NCBI RefSeq assembly: GCF_004210375.1
Contig: NC_134828.1
Span: 19,770,400-19,834,399, forward strand
DNA from: Tachypleus tridentatus
Lineage: Eukaryota; Arthropoda; Merostomata; Xiphosura; Limulidae
Direction of reading: 5' to 3'
Length of the DNA: 64,000 nt
This document shows, piece by piece, positions 21,273 to 34,442 of the stretch. A model generated the notes under the pieces. The model was not told the origin of the DNA. It made no database searches and saw nothing but the letters and a program-made list of their open reading frames with translations. A program made the translations under genes and the position numbers. How positions within the stretch are numbered: position 1 is the stretch's first letter; every line of letters starts with the position of its first letter.

Positions 21273-23285
21273 ATAATATTATTACACAGAATTTATATAT
21301 ATCTCACATTTGAATTATCTAAAGACTAAACACAGTTTTAGATAGAAATTTACATTGTAGGACTTTGGATTGTTTTTATTTTTCATACCATTAAAGTACA
21401 CAAACTTTATTATATCATTTGTTAGAATGAGACCCTGAACGCAAGCTCTGACTGGTTTCCTCATAGGAGGTGAGGAGCAGAGAACTCCATGAGGTGGAAA
21501 CAATGATGCTGTACTTATAAAATATGGAACCAGAGGGGCGTGTAGCTAGGCTTACATTGCTGTTAGTCATAGTTCCACAAAGTGGAATCAGAGAGTGCAT
21601 AACTATAGGAAAGCGTGTAATGATGAAGTAATCATTGCTGACAGTTCATGAACCATCCACAAGAGAAAAATGTAGATCAATAAATATCAACACATCATCA
21701 TATCTCTAGTAATGATAAAAGCCTAAGATTAACATTACATCTAGTTTATATACTATTTTACATAATCCTGAAGAGAATGACGTGAAGTGATTAGTTCTAT
21801 TAAGGCACTACAAGTGGATCATATAACTTAGAGGATATCATCATATAAAGTATCAGCTTACCGTTAGAGCTACCACTAATAAAATTAATTGTATTACGTA
21901 GATTTTACCATTAAATGCAAACAAATTATGTTGCTAATTCATATTAATAATCATTTAGAGAGTTGCTTCAAAGGAAAATTATTACTTGAATGATGCAACT
22001 GTTATAACACTGTTACGTCAGTCATGTTTTAGTTACATTGAATACGTTTTCTATTCAATTTTATAGCCAATACTATTTTACCTTATTTGCATAAAATAAT
22101 TTTCACAATATATGTTGTAACATAATTATTTATATCTACATATTTACCACACATAATTATTTAACATTGAAACTTACAAACACATAATGCATATTTGAAT
22201 ATTTATAAATATTGTCTGGTGCTATTGGTTACATATATATTTATCCTACTTTCTGTGTTTGTAACTCCATTGTTATAAATATCCCTAATTTCGATTTGGT
22301 GTCATACCTATAAGTCAGGTGATCAGTTTGTAAAAACATTCCTATAAATTCACAACAAGTGATTGCCTCTTGTTCCTCAGAGATCATAAGACAAAGGGGT
22401 ATGACCTGTCTTGGCCATGTTTCAGTGCTAAAAAGCCTTGATCGTATTTCAAGATGTCAAGTAAGGAAGAGACAAACGTTATCCAATTTTACAGTAATTT
22501 CGCAAAAATCAATTGAAACGTTCTGTTGATGATAAATCGGGGTACAACGAGAAGCCTCTTGTCTCTAGAAAGTCTACTGAAAGAAAGTCAAGTCATGAAC
22601 TGCTATTAAAGGTCTCACACTAAGATCGTATTTACACGTGACCAAGGGTCCGTTAGACATAGAAAAGCACTGTAATATTTGATAGCGTTATTCCTCTCTT
22701 CTTTAAAACCGTTAGTCATTTTGAAACCATTGGTGGAATATTATCTGTTCCAGACGTCTTATCATGTGTTATTTTTACGAGGTGTACGTATATGAACATT
22801 TAGTATCTGATGTGCATTGGTAGGGAAAAGTAGCAACTAAAACATTATTAAAGGGTTATATCGTTTATACTAAAGCCATAGAATTTAGATGAACTGTTTC
22901 TTGTCATCACCCCATGCAATCGATATAGCCGTATCAAGCATCTATATTTAAGGTAGTTGCTTAATTTCATTTTACTTAATGCTAACCATTCTTTAATTAG
23001 AATAATTTCATACAATTTAGTAAATTTTGCTGAAAAGTTGGTAATGAATAAGCAATAATAACCATCTTCCCATTTGACTCTTTTGAAAACTTGAGCAAGA
23101 AACTGTTAATATAGTTTGTTCCGCCGAGCCAATGTTCATGTATCTGCCCGTTTTTTTACCTCATTTTTGCTGTTTTAAATCAGCCATCTTTAATCAAATG
23201 ACAAAATTTAAAACGGGGAACGGTTTAATTAACAAATAATTTTGTTCACCAGTTCCTAAATAAGAGATGTTAATGAAAATGTTCC

Positions 23286-23378
23286 CCTCCTAGTAATACC
23301 GGGGCAAGTCTGCGGTCCTACAACGATAGAAGTCTGCTATTGATACCCGTGGTGGGCAGAGAACAAATAGCTCATTAA
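23286..23378 (+). repeat. Second tRNA-like SINE family, head fragment (copy 2)
   Basis: Counterpart of 5290-5392, with the same 'gatacccgtggtgggcagag' block and a shortened tail. Confidence 0.6.
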
Positions 23379-23438
23379 CTTAAAAACAAAACAAATTAAA
23401 ACATATAATGTTTGGTTTTGAAATGGTTTATTCCACAG

Positions 23439-23639
23439 TTAAAATATAAATTTTCCATTCCCTTTGTGAACTCCTAAAAACCGTCCAATGTAAAATGCCC
23501 ATTCATTTACACTTTTAACATGCTTTATTAAATCCTGATCACCATTTACCAAAGCAGCCCATTTCAGTGGTCTGTTAGATGGCATTGCTATGAGGTTCGA
23601 ATCTAAGGATGGAACATGGAGGCTGTATGTACTGTGCAT
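23439..23639 (-). CDS. 66-codon ORF, possible DM9-like fragment (copy 2)
   Basis: Encodes exactly the same 66 residues as 5447-5647. Identity in two copies reflects recent duplication and is not proof of selection. In unit 3 the frame is shifted by one base, and unit 4 has lost the region. The tentative DM9/DUF3421 resemblance rests on 'FYIGR' and the following Gly/Lys residues. Confidence 0.25.
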   Translation of the reverse strand: MHSTYSLHVPSLDSNLIAMPSNRPLKWAALVNGDQDLIKHVKSVNEWAFYIGRFLGVHKGNGKFIF

Positions 23640-23731
23640 TCTGAATACGATTTGACATAGTGACTACAGAATAACATGCCACGTTTATCACACATCGAAG
23701 ATCACCATGCTGTCAGTTTTCTGCAACTGGA

Positions 23732-24382
23732 TGCAAGCTAGAATGTGATGCAATCTGTCAATCATTATGAGGCTAGTTCAGTTCCACAGTTTGAGAGGAT
23801 CATTTGATGACTAACAGCGTCCTGGATGTCAGTGCATCACTACATCAAGATAGAGCCATTCATATGAGCCCAGATGGATAGTAAGACTTCACGTTATTCG
23901 TCAGGACTACTTGACCACCATAAAATGCATCTTTGACTAGTTAGGAACCAAGACTTCACTTTAGCACATCATCAAACCAGAATGTAATAATATAGGCAGC
24001 AAGAGAGATGATTGGTTTGGGTCTTCTTAGAACAAAGCCATATGGTGCTATCTGTTACGTCCACTGAGAGAGAGTGAAACACTGTTCTATTCACAGATGA
24101 GTCACGTTTTCGTATTGTCGGGTCTGATGGACTTCAACTTGTCTGGAGAAAAGAAGGAAAACAATATGACGACAGACCAATCACTGGAGTGTCCCTAGTG
24201 TAGTGGTATTAGGAGGCAGCCACAGAATATCACATACAGAGGAACCTGAATGCTCAACGTGCTAAAACCCCACGTAATTTCCTTCCTCAGAGACCACCAT
24301 GACGTCACTCTTTGTAGCTGGACAATGCTTGTTTACACTCTGCACGTATCCATGCAGAATATGTTGTCGTAATTATATGATC
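23732..24382 (+). pseudogene. Tc1/mariner-type transposase relic (copy 2)
   Basis: Counterpart of 5740-6390 with almost the same disablements, so the element was dead before the 18 kb unit was duplicated. 'FTDESRF' lies near 24090-24112 and the second Asp block near 24320-24350. Confidence 0.8.
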
Positions 24383-24456
24383 ATTATACTTACCACTATC
24401 TTCACGGGACTGAAGATATATGGGATGAGGTAGGCTACAACACCTTTAAAGATTAC

Positions 24457-24757
24457 AAAGAGAGCAGATAACAGTTGATCTAGATATTGCAGGACAAGTG
24501 GCGTGGGATTTTTCAATATAAAACAAGACATCTGGTAACCAGTAGTCTCCAGTGATCACCACAGAACAGAGAACAACTAATCCAAATACAGCAGGACGAG
24601 TGGCAGAAGAGTCTTCAATATGGGATAACACATCTAGTAGCCAGTAATCTCCAGAGATTACCAGAGAACAGATATCAGCTTACCCATGTACTGCAAGACG
24701 ACTGGCAGTATATTTTTCAATACAGGATAAGACGTCTTTTAAGCAGTATGAGACGTA
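24457..24757. repeat. 102-bp direct repeat, three units (copy 2)
   Basis: Same three units as at 6465-6765. The middle unit reads 'cttcaatatgggataacaca', the form shared with units 3 and 4, whereas unit 1 has changed it. Confidence 0.85.
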
Positions 24758-25084
24758 TGACCATGGAACTCTTTGTTTACATTATTGAACAAAAAACAAC
24801 AACAACAAAAGACTGTCAGGTGTTTCGGTTTAAATATGTGAGTCCCCATTACTTAAAAACAGAGATAAACAGGGTTGTCAGAAAATTTATTTCTCTTCAC
24901 CCCACTCATAAGTTTGGTATTTTGATCATGCAACCTGAAAAAATATATATATAATAAAATAATACAATAATAATAATTCTAAACAAAACAACCATTTCTT
25001 GAATTTCACTTGAGAAAGGCTGGCAAGCCAGCAACCCCAGAAAAACCAACAACAGACCCGATGTGTGAATATTACAGAAATCAA

Positions 25085-25202
25085 CGGCTGATTTGGGCCT
25101 CAGGGCCCTTCGCGGCTGATGTGGGACTCAGGGCCCTTCAACGGCTGATGTGGGTCTCAGGGTCCTTCAACGGCTGATGTGGTAATCAGGATCTTTCAGG
25201 GC
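25085..25202. repeat. 29-bp GC-rich minisatellite, four units (copy 2)
   Basis: Four units of the 'ggctgatgtgggactcaggg' family, with one base lost in the first unit relative to unit 1. Confidence 0.85.
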
Positions 25203-25275
25203 CGGAGGGGATCCGAAGATCCTATGATAAGATTTTGATGTAGGGGATACAGAAGAACCCAACTTTTACTTGTCT

Positions 25276-26637
25276 GTCTCTAATTATTCCCTGGAGTGCC
25301 TGAGCTATACGACAGAAGTTACGGTTCCTTTCTTTGTAAAAGATGTAAAAACAATATACAAACATGTACGATTATGGCTCTAGGTATTACATAAGTTACA
25401 AGGAGACTGGTGGATGTGTGTGGTGTTTCAGCCATTGCTGGGAATTGTCGAGTTAGTGTGTTTTAGCATTGAGCTTTAATTTTTTAGCTGAATATTTTCT
25501 CACTAACATGGAGTAGAATTTTAAGGGGTAGGCGATATGCCACGTTTATTATCTGGTATTGTATATTCTTTAATCGTTTCCTGAGGCCACTGGACGTGGT
25601 GCAAGTGACCATGCACCCATATTACATGAGAGGCCTGATAAACGCTTTGTAAATGGTTATGATGATGTCTTGGGAGCATCCTTTATAGGTGTTTCTGATC
25701 TGTCTGAGGTTACGTGTTGTTTCGCTGAATTAGAAATTCTGCTAAAATGCTGTGTCGAGTTCAGTGCCATATTAAAATGGTGTGTCCAGATCAGTGCCAT
25801 GTTAAAATGGTGTGTCCAGTTCAGTGCCATATTAAAATGGTGTGTCCAGTTTCGTGCTATGTTGAAAGTGTCTCCGAGGAATATAATCGATTTAGTAAAT
25901 TTGATCTTAGTGTTTAATAAATTTACTTTTGTCTGTGTAATCTTCTTCTGTTTCCTTTTAAAACTCCTGTGAAATATTTTTTCTTGTGTTTTGTTATGGA
26001 TACACGCCACCTGTTACACCACGTCATTATGTGGTTCGACGAAATTTGAACTTTACTAGCCACGAATAGAGGTCAATCGATGTACTCCAAACTGCTACAT
26101 CGTCTAAATATTGCGATGCGTGAGTATACGGGAGTTCTAGGAACGGGATACCATAGACGTGGATAATTTATAACAGCGGGCTCAGGGCTGACCCCTGGGG
26201 GACACCAGCCGTAAGAGTAAACGGACGTGTAAGCATTTGATGTATGCGAACTCTGGCTCGTCTATTTGAGAAAAAGCTCGAAATACATCTGATTATTGTG
26301 TCAGGGATCTTGAGATAGTGTAATTAAAATAACATTATGCTTTGGCACTATCAAAAGATTTATTAACGTGAAGAAATGTAACGACTGTCATGTTGAATCC
26401 TTCAAATATGGTTTCAGTCAATCCACAAGGTGATCGCTCGTCTGTCTTTTGTGTCTGTCTTTGTTTTGAAATTTCTTTATCATATAGTTGAGTTCCAGAT
26501 GGTACAGTAATCTGTAACCTATAATTCTTTACATTAGTTTACCTGTGGAATTGTGGAGGCTTATTGGTCTGTAGTATGTCAGGTCTCGTATGTCAGCGGA
26601 AATATTGGGACAAACAATAATGATTGCGCTTTTCCAG
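25276..26637 (-). pseudogene. Non-LTR retrotransposon reverse transcriptase relic (copy 2)
   Basis: Counterpart of 7290-8655. The longest minus-strand open piece is 25657-26010, covering 'KSIIFLGDTFN' and the 10-residue repeats. A deletion in the 'WCNRWRV' region makes it shorter than in unit 1. The right edge again joins the inverted transporter exon. Confidence 0.87.
25747..25874. repeat. 30-bp repeat expansion in the reverse transcriptase relic (copy 2)
   Basis: Same four units as at 7761-7888; the antisense + strand ORF (25670-25972) differs from unit 1 by a single residue. Confidence 0.85.
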
Positions 26638-27221
26638 TGTCTTTGACACTTGAAAGGAAGAATTTCCTCTTTCCGTACTCCTGTTTTTCATATTCTTCGT
26701 GATTTATAGTTAACTCTGCTCGAACATCCAGAATATGATATATAAATAAAATATAGCTATAAGCTTTTAACATGTGTTCAGAGAAACATATAGTAGAAAA
26801 AGTCAAAACTTAATCAATAGCTGAACACTTATTTCTTACCTTTAAAACAATAATAAATTAAGTTATTATTTAGTTGTTGTTCACTCACTGACCATTACAG
26901 ATTACACAGTAAACATTACAGTATTATTTCAATCTTACAACCATGAATACTGTTTGTTTGGTTCACAAATACAACCTGCGTATTTACCTTGGTACAGTCA
27001 GAAGGAGAATCCTCGTTCATTAGAAAATCATGTTGCCATCATAATTGATAACAGGTTATCAATTATCCTGTTGTCACAAATGGTTTTGTAGATCGGAGAC
27101 GTACACTATGTGTCCCATGTATTAGATATAAAGAGTTCTAACTGTATTGAATTTCATTATTCTGTTTCAAGTGATCCTTGTTTTTAAATACTCTTGCCTT
27201 AATTTATATACGGTATAATAC

Positions 27222-27713
27222 GGTGGATATTTTGTTGTATTTTAGAATACAGCACTTTGGATATATCATTATAAATCACTGTATGGTACTGTGTATCATT
27301 TGTTAGATTTTAGAGTATTGAAATGTGGTTATTTTATAAAATTATATTACATGGTACTGTGAATATTTTATTATATTTTAGTGTATGGAATTGTGTTTTT
27401 GTATTATATTTTAGTAAACGGTTCTGCGGTTATATTTTAGTATATTTTAGTGTATGCTACAATGGATATTTTATTATAGTTTAGTATGTAATGTGGATAT
27501 TTTGTTACATTTAGTATTTGAAACCATATAGAGCTTATTATATTTTTGTATATGATAGTGTGAATATTTTAATATTTTTTTAGTAAATGTTACTGTAGTT
27601 ATTTTATTATATTTTAGTATATGGTAATGTGGATATTTTGTTTTATTTTAGTGTATGGTACTTTTGAATATTTTGTTATATTGTAGTTAATGGTTCTGTG
27701 GATATTTTATTTA
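27222..27713 (-). repeat. ~35-bp minisatellite in opposite orientation (array B), copy 2
   Basis: Nearly identical in length and sequence to 9240-9731. It is shorter and more uniform between copies than array A. Confidence 0.85.
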
Positions 27714-28257
27714 CCGACCTGTGTCTTTTTGTTTCTTTCACAACCTGAATAACTCCAACTGGAAGGGAATTATATATGAAAAACTTTCATTTTCCAGAGG
27801 ATCTAGCTTTTCTAAGTGTTAGACTTAAATAAATCACCCAGAATTTACTATCATCTCATGTTTGAGACCGATAATCCATAAATTGTTTTTGAAACATCAT
27901 TCAGACAAACAGTTTTATTATGTTAATCTAATAAATGAAGTAAATTCTCAGTATTTCTCTATATATATTATTTTGTCTGGAACAAGAGAACATTTCCAAC
28001 AACTGTATAGAATTATATTAACGTGAGTTCCTTTTTCAATATATCTACATATGGCTGTACATTTGTTGAAAACACGATAATTATGAACATTCATAACGAC
28101 CAACTGTAAAACACATGTGGATCTAAAACTTGGATGACTCATGTTTGTGAATGTGTAATTTATCATAAAACGGATTGTTCTTCAAATGGATTTTTCGTTA
28201 TCAACTACGACGTGTAATTTACTCACATTTGTTCCGATTTTTTTTTTGTTTACTTTA

Positions 28258-28393
28258 GTGTCAACGAACAGTGGGATTAACCGTCACATTGTATTCTCCT
28301 CATGTCTCACAAAACATATATGTTTGATAAATGGGGATTCGAAACCGTGACCTTCAGACTACGGGTCAAGCACCTTAGCCAAATGGTCCATGT
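28258..28393 (-). repeat. tRNA-derived SINE fragment (copy 2)
   Basis: Counterpart of 10275-10411, inside the inverted half-copy. Confidence 0.65.
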
Positions 28394-28710
28394 TACATTA
28401 CACCCGATATTGTTTTCATCGTTTGTCATTCTGTTTGCAAGTTTGATAACTTTTTTATGTGTTAGTTTATGTTTGTCTTTGAAACATTCTTTTATCTTCA
28501 CGAAACAATCTGATGGTAAATAAACACATTTCAATACTAAACAAAGAAAAACTGGATAACAGTAAATATATCAAGTGAAAGTGTAAAAGAGGCCAAATAT
28601 GGGTCTTATTTTTACATCAAGATCGGAACCCTTCAAATAATGAATAAATTACACTGACCTAAATAACATCTTGTTTCAGCCTTTTATCCAGCTGGTATTT
28701 ATTTTAATTT

Positions 28711-28848
28711 TTATTGATTGATTGTTTGGATTAAGTACAAAGCTACACAATGATCTATTTGTGCTCCGCTTAACACACCTATCGAAACTCGGATTTTTAA
28801 TGGTGGGTGTTCGCAGATATAATGCTGTGCCACTGGAGGACTTTAACT
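28711..28848 (-). repeat. Second tRNA-like SINE family, fragment (copy 2)
   Basis: Counterpart of 10728-10865, with 'acaaagctacacaatgatct'. Confidence 0.6.
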
Positions 28849-28954
28849 CTTGAAAGAGACACTATCAGTTATTGTATCCGTTAATCAAAGACACCATCAC
28901 TAATCCATCTATTAATCGAAACCCCATTATTGCAGCCATTAACTATAAATCACT

Positions 28955-29386
28955 GTATCGATTATCCAAAGATAGTACGACTTGTTCTATCTTTTAAAAA
29001 CACCATCAACTATATGATAAATGGAGTAAACAACAAAGAGAATACAAACAATAAAACACTGTAAACTCTATGATAATTGAAAACCTAAGAAACAGTATAC
29101 AAACATTAAAAACACTTTCAATTCTATGTTAAGTGGTGCACACAACAAACATTAAAATACTATCAACTCTATCTTAAGTGGAGTACACAACAAATATACA
29201 AACATTAAAACACAATCAACTCTGTGTTATGTGGAGTACACAACAAATACAATACAAACATTAAAACGCAATCAACTCTGTGTTATGTGGAGTACACAAC
29301 AAATACAATAAAAACATTAAAACACAATCAACTGTGTTAAATGGAGTACACAACAAAAATACAAACATTAAAAACACTATCAATTT
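28955..29386. repeat. ~55-bp minisatellite, left part (array C), copy 2
   Basis: Counterpart of 10972-11404, ending at the TA where the Tc1 element starts. Confidence 0.85.
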
Positions 29387-30540
29387 TATACTCTTCAAAA
29401 ACAGAAACGCATAATGCAAAATTTGAGACAAATTGTTAACAAGTTTATTCCGGGTAGTTCTGTATGACATGTGTGAAACTTTGCACATTCACTGCTGAAC
29501 ATCCAAAGTCTGCAAAGGCGAAGTCCACGCTCACTAGTTGAAGTTTAACGTCACTCAAAGTCAATAACGAGTGTGCTCCCCGTGAGCATCAATAACTGCT
29601 TGGCATCTTCTGCCCATGGAAGCGATGAGATGACGAATCACATCCTGTGGAATGGCTGTCCACTCAGCCTGCAAAGCTACTGCAAGCTGAGGTAGGGTCT
29701 GCAGTTGAGGTTGTCGCCGTCGCAGACGTCGGTCCAACTCGTCCCAAAGATGTTCGATGGGGTTTAAATCTAGTGATCCGGAGAGCAGGAAAAAACGTTG
29801 ATGTTGTGGTGTCTCAAGAAGACAGTAGTTAGTCGGGCTGTGTGAGGACGGGCGTTGTCATGTTGAAAACGTCGTTGAAGTTCACCATGATGGGTTGTAC
29901 ATGAGGCCTAAGGATCTCGTCGACGGTTGCGTACGGTCTGATCGGAAATCCTATGCAACCCTTGTATGGTTGAGGCAGTAGACTGCAACAGTGGTGGTCC
30001 TATCCCGAAGGTGACGTTTTGCGATCTTGTGCGGGCGTGGTCACACGAGGTTTGGCAGATTGTGGACGGTCACGAGTTGATACATATTGTTGGTGACGAT
30101 TCCATATCCTTGTGATGGTGCTTGGGTGGAAGTTCACAGCTCTGGCAACATCAGATCGAAATTCGCCTGCTTCCAAGCGACCAATGGCGTTGTTGCGTTG
30201 TGCTTCCGTCAGTCTTGGCGTAATTGTATTGCTTGTCGGTCGCTTAACACTGAGCTATGGAAACCGAGAACCCGTCACTTTTATAGGGATTTTGCACATG
30301 TTGCACTTGCAGAACATGCAGATCTCTCAAACAAATTTATTGGACACGAATGCGTTTTGGCGAAAAATCCGATATTTTTCTCCTTTTACAAAGTGCACAA
30401 CTTTTATTGTCATTTTGGTGTGACAATCAGTGCCTTAACACGTGTAACATCACATACTCTGAGCTTGTAACGTTATTACATATATTTCTCTTTAAAATAA
30501 CAAATATATTCCTTTTGAGTTTCTTATTTTGAAGAGTATA
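29387..30540 (-). mobile_element. Internally deleted Tc1/mariner element with intact ends (copy 2)
   Basis: 1,154 bp, with the same terminal inverted repeats and internal deletion as 11405-12555. It differs by a few single bases, among them an extra G near 29454 and another near 30288. The shared internal deletion shows that it was duplicated passively with the 18 kb unit and did not transpose anew. Confidence 0.88.
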
Positions 30541-31053
30541 TTATTCACTGTATCGACTATCCAAGATAGTACGACTTTTTCTATCTTTTAAAAACACCAT
30601 CAACTATATGACAAATGGAGTAAACAACAAACAGAATACAAACAATAAAAACACTGTAAACTCTATGATAATTGAAAAACCTAAGAAACAGTATACAAAC
30701 ATTAAAAACACTATTTACTCTATCTTAAGTGGAGTACTTAACAAATACAATACAAACATTAAAACACAATCAACTGTGTTATGTGGGGTACACAACAAAA
30801 ATACAAACATTAAAAACAGTATTCATTACAAAATAAGTGGAGTGCACAGCAAACATTAAAAACACAATCAGTTCTATGTTAAGTTGAGTACACAGCAAAC
30901 ATTAAAAACACTATCAATTCTATGCTAAGTAGAGTACACTACTAATAAAATACAAACATAAGAAACACCATCAACTCTATGTAAAGTGAAATAAATAACA
31001 AACAGAACAGAAACATTAAAAACACGATCATCTTTATGTTAAGTAGAGTACAA
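30541..31053. repeat. ~55-bp minisatellite, right part (array C), copy 2
   Basis: Counterpart of 12556-13070. An 83-codon + strand ORF here (30608-30859) is Asn/Thr-rich and is a product of the repeat. Confidence 0.8.
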
Positions 31054-31594
31054 CAGACTGATAAACAGACTGAAACCAGGCGGTCAATAAGAAGTATATT
31101 TTATTTTCACTGAGCCCAAGATAGAACGTGACACCTTGGTTACCGACTCGTCTCAATCTTGACTGAATGTGGTTTGATCAAACCATTTGAAAATCTTTTT
31201 TTGTTGACAGATTCTGAAGACTATGTCAACTTTTTAACTTTTGTTCCCGGTTATTTTTGTTCTAGTTACTAAAAATTATCAGTTATTTATTTTGAACAAC
31301 ACGGAAGTTTTATAAAACAGACAAAAACATGTCACTAACATTTGAAGACAAATTTTCTAAAGTTCGACTTTTCTAAGACAGATGTTTGTGAATCGAACAT
31401 ATGTGTATCAGCGTATATTTCAAAAGACACACTTATGTCAAAACACGGTAGCTGTAACTTACTGTGGAATATTACAGTGCATGTTTCTCTCAACTTCTAT
31501 TTAAAGGAAATAATTTTAACTTTGTAGATATTCAAGATCTGGGAAGCCAGACATTTTGAAACCAGTGAAACCTATCTTGACGACTGCGTGGAGG

Positions 31595-31868
31595 TTTGTT
31601 TGCTTGTTTTGAATATTACGAAAAACCACACGGGGGCTATCTACGTTAACAGTCGCTAATTTAGCAGTGTAAAACGAGACGGAAGGCAGCCACTCATCAA
31701 CATCTACCGCCAACACTTGGGCTAATTTTTACCAATGAACAGGAGGATTGATCGTAATATTATAACGCTTCAACGGCTGAAAGGGCCTGAATATTTGGTG
31801 TGACAAGGATTCGAACTCACAACTTCAGATTGCGAGTTGAGAGCCATAACCACGAGTCCATCCTTGGT
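31595..31868 (-). repeat. Near-full-length tRNA-derived SINE (copy 2)
   Basis: Counterpart of 13611-13885 with a B-box-like 'gagttcgaatccttgtcaca' on the minus strand. Confidence 0.75.
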
Positions 31869-32589
31869 CAATGTGGAGAACGAACCTTCTATTTCTCTTT
31901 CTATGTTCCTTAACTTAGAAATGACCACTTGAGGTACATTGGTCAAGGTAAATAATATACACATCACATTTTCCTACCATCATAGATATTCATCTAGTGA
32001 TACATTTTCAGGTTTCCTTCACTTGTGTTTATTATTATTCACCCACGTTTTAAATAACACTGGGGTGAACATGATCCCTTTCTCGTTTTTCTATTTTCAA
32101 CACCACCCATCCACCACCAACCGCCAACCGCCCGCGGCTTGACACGAGCGGAAGTAGGATCTATTTCAATTCATCCCCTATCAACAACACCCCTTTACAC
32201 ACCTAACGAGCATATGAAAGAAAAATCATTAAGGTTATTAATTCAATCTGTTATAGCTAACACAGTTCTTAGACAGAACATTTCATTCACTATATAATCA
32301 TAAAATTTAACCCTATACATTCAGGGCCACATCATCAGACTACAATTTATTATCACACTCAACAGAGAGATATAAACTTTAACTAACAGAGAAAAATAAT
32401 TATGTCAAAGAACTAAATATACAGCACTAGAACAAATGTCCTTGTTCCATACCAGAAGGTGTTATTTATGAAGCAATTGTAAACAAATGCCCGAGTAGAG
32501 AAGAGAAGGTAGTGTGTGAATACAATAACATTTATGAATTGTTATTTTGGCCTGTAAAACTTGTTTTAAGCATTTTTTTGTCAAAACAC

Positions 32590-33155
32590 AGATATAAAAC
32601 TATTTGGTATAATAGGGAAGGCTTTTGATATGGTGTTTTTTTTTCATAAATCACTTCTTTGCTCAAACAGTTAGTCTGAACTTGTTGTAAAGTTATGCCT
32701 CATCATGTGCCCCATGTTAAAAGGTATAAAATTTTTATATAAAACTATTTTGTATAATAGGGAAGGCTTTTGATATGGTGTTTTTTTCATAAATCACTTC
32801 TTTGTTCAGACAGTTAGTCTGAACTAAAGTTATGCCTCATCATGTGCCCCAGGTTAAAAGGTATAAAATTTTTATATAAAACTATTTTGTATAATAGGGA
32901 AGGCTTTTGATATGGTGTTTTTTTCATAAATCACTTCTTTGTTCAGACAGTTAGTCTGAACTAAAGTTATGCCTCATCATGTGCCCCAGGTTAAAAGGTA
33001 TAAAATTTTATATAAAACTATTTTGTATAATAGGAAGGCTTTTGATATGGTGTTTTTTGTCATAAATCACTTCTTTGTTCAGACAGTTAGTCTAAACTTG
33101 TTGTAAAGTTATGCCTCATCATGTGCCCCAGGTTAAAAGGTATAAAATTTTTATT
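32590..33155. repeat. 137-bp tandem repeat, four units (copy 2)
   Basis: Four units starting near 32597, 32743, 32880 and 33016. Bases that distinguish the second unit of copy 1 ('gccccatgtt') are 'gccccaggtt' here, which suggests homogenisation within the array. Confidence 0.9.
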
Positions 33156-33685
33156 TTTCTAGTATGTCTGTTTAAGTTTCGTTCATATCCTTTCTCTTTA
33201 TAAGTGAATGTAAAATGTATTGGTTTACAGTTTTTCTCACATATATATGTTAAAATAAGTGTTATTTCACAGTTTGGATTCTGGAAGCTAAATTACAAGA
33301 ATTCAGTTCTGGGTATTTATAACTTATTGTTATAATTATTGATTTACTTATTGTTATAATGTTTGACTAAATAGTTTTCTTCATCATGAATATAAAATTA
33401 ATGTTTTTCATATTTTGTTTTTCAAAAGGGGTTTTATTTCCTTCTATCAAATAAGTACTTTATTTGTGTTTTTTATAAATTTATGTTTTCTTTGAAATTC
33501 ATAATTACTTTCCTTGTACTATTCAGTTCAAGCTAAAAAGATTTCTATTTTAATAACATTTGTTGTCCATTGTTAAATGGTCGTATTTTATATCATTTAT
33601 GCATTCAGAGTCCGTTAAAATTACTGTCTATTAAAGTGAACAGGTTATTTTGTTTAAATAATCTTGTGCTTGATAGGCCTTTTTT

Positions 33686-33823
33686 CAGGCCCGGCATGAC
33701 CAGATGGATAAGGCACTCGACTTGTAAGCTAAAAGTCGCGGTTTCGAATCCCCGTCACATCAAACATGGTCGCCATTTTAGACGTGGGGGCATTATAATG
33801 TGACGGTCAATATTTTGTTTTGG
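33686..33823 (+). repeat. tRNA-derived SINE head, copy 3
   Basis: Same as 15703-15840, opening the third unit. Confidence 0.72.
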
Positions 33824-34032
33824 ATGTAAAATTTCAATGGACATACATCTAGATGGAACACAAAAGAAGCACAAATAACTTTAAAAGTGTCTTTCTTTTG
33901 TTTGTTTCTTCCATAATATACTTCCAGCTACAAATAATGGTTGTTTATATAGTTAGAATTGTTTAATGAAACTTTGAAAAGGTAAAATATTGTCTTTACA
34001 TATTACTGATCATCCCGGTTGGTACATTTGTG

Positions 34033-34245
34033 AAGACCCAACAATGGCTGACATGTTGGCTATGACATCAATAAAATGTATTTTTTCTCGCACAATGAAG
34101 AAAGTTAGAAATACAGTGAATATAATTTCTGTCTTTCTAAGGACTGTAACATCGCTTTGTGGCAAGAAGTTTAAGAAATTATACAAGAACAATATACCTA
34201 TCTTTCCGATACTTCGTCGGATGAAAATTATTAAATAGTGGAACA
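34033..34245 (-). pseudogene. Inverted fragment of a transporter exon (middle part), copy 3
   Basis: Same fragment as 16052-16265, with one base missing at its 3' edge that alters the residues after 'IVG'. It shares the 'LPQSDV' change with copy 2. Confidence 0.83.
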
Positions 34246-34287
34246 AAATATAGTATTATGTTTTGTTTCTGTGTGAAATAAATATGG

Positions 34288-34442
34288 AGAACGGCTGGTA
34301 TTGGTATTAACAATTTTATTGATGAGGAAAAAACAACGTTTAGACCTTCCTTGGTCATCTTCAGGGTAAGAAAAGATGACCTAGGAAGGGCTTGTCTCTA
34401 CTTTATTTTAATAAAGATTTAATACCCATACCAGCCGTCTTG
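34288..34442. repeat. Imperfect palindrome, copy 3
   Basis: As at 16316-16475, but the second inner arm has lost the 'cgaaacgt' block. Confidence 0.6.

Larger units (their letters stand above)
26638..28663 (-). pseudogene. Inverted, degraded copy of the transporter gene's 5' half (copy 2)
   Basis: Same layout as 8656-10680: exon start fragment at 26638-26727 (acceptor GG instead of AG), array B at 27222-27713, SINE insert at about 28258-28393, and exon-1-like sequence near 28580-28650. The two arms of the inverted pair in this unit (18100-19990 and 26638-28663) are separated by about 6.6 kb. Confidence 0.85.
15703..33685 (+). repeat. Tandem ~18 kb unit, copy 2 (complete)
   Basis: The only gap-free full-length unit in the window, 17,983 bp, and the best reference for the layout. 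There is no unique spacer between it and its neighbours, so the original duplication breakpoints cannot be placed from this window. It contains every element described for the array: promoter and first exon, intron minisatellite, coding exon, Tc1 relics, retrotransposon relic, inverted 5' half-copy, minisatellites and SINEs. Confidence 0.95.
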
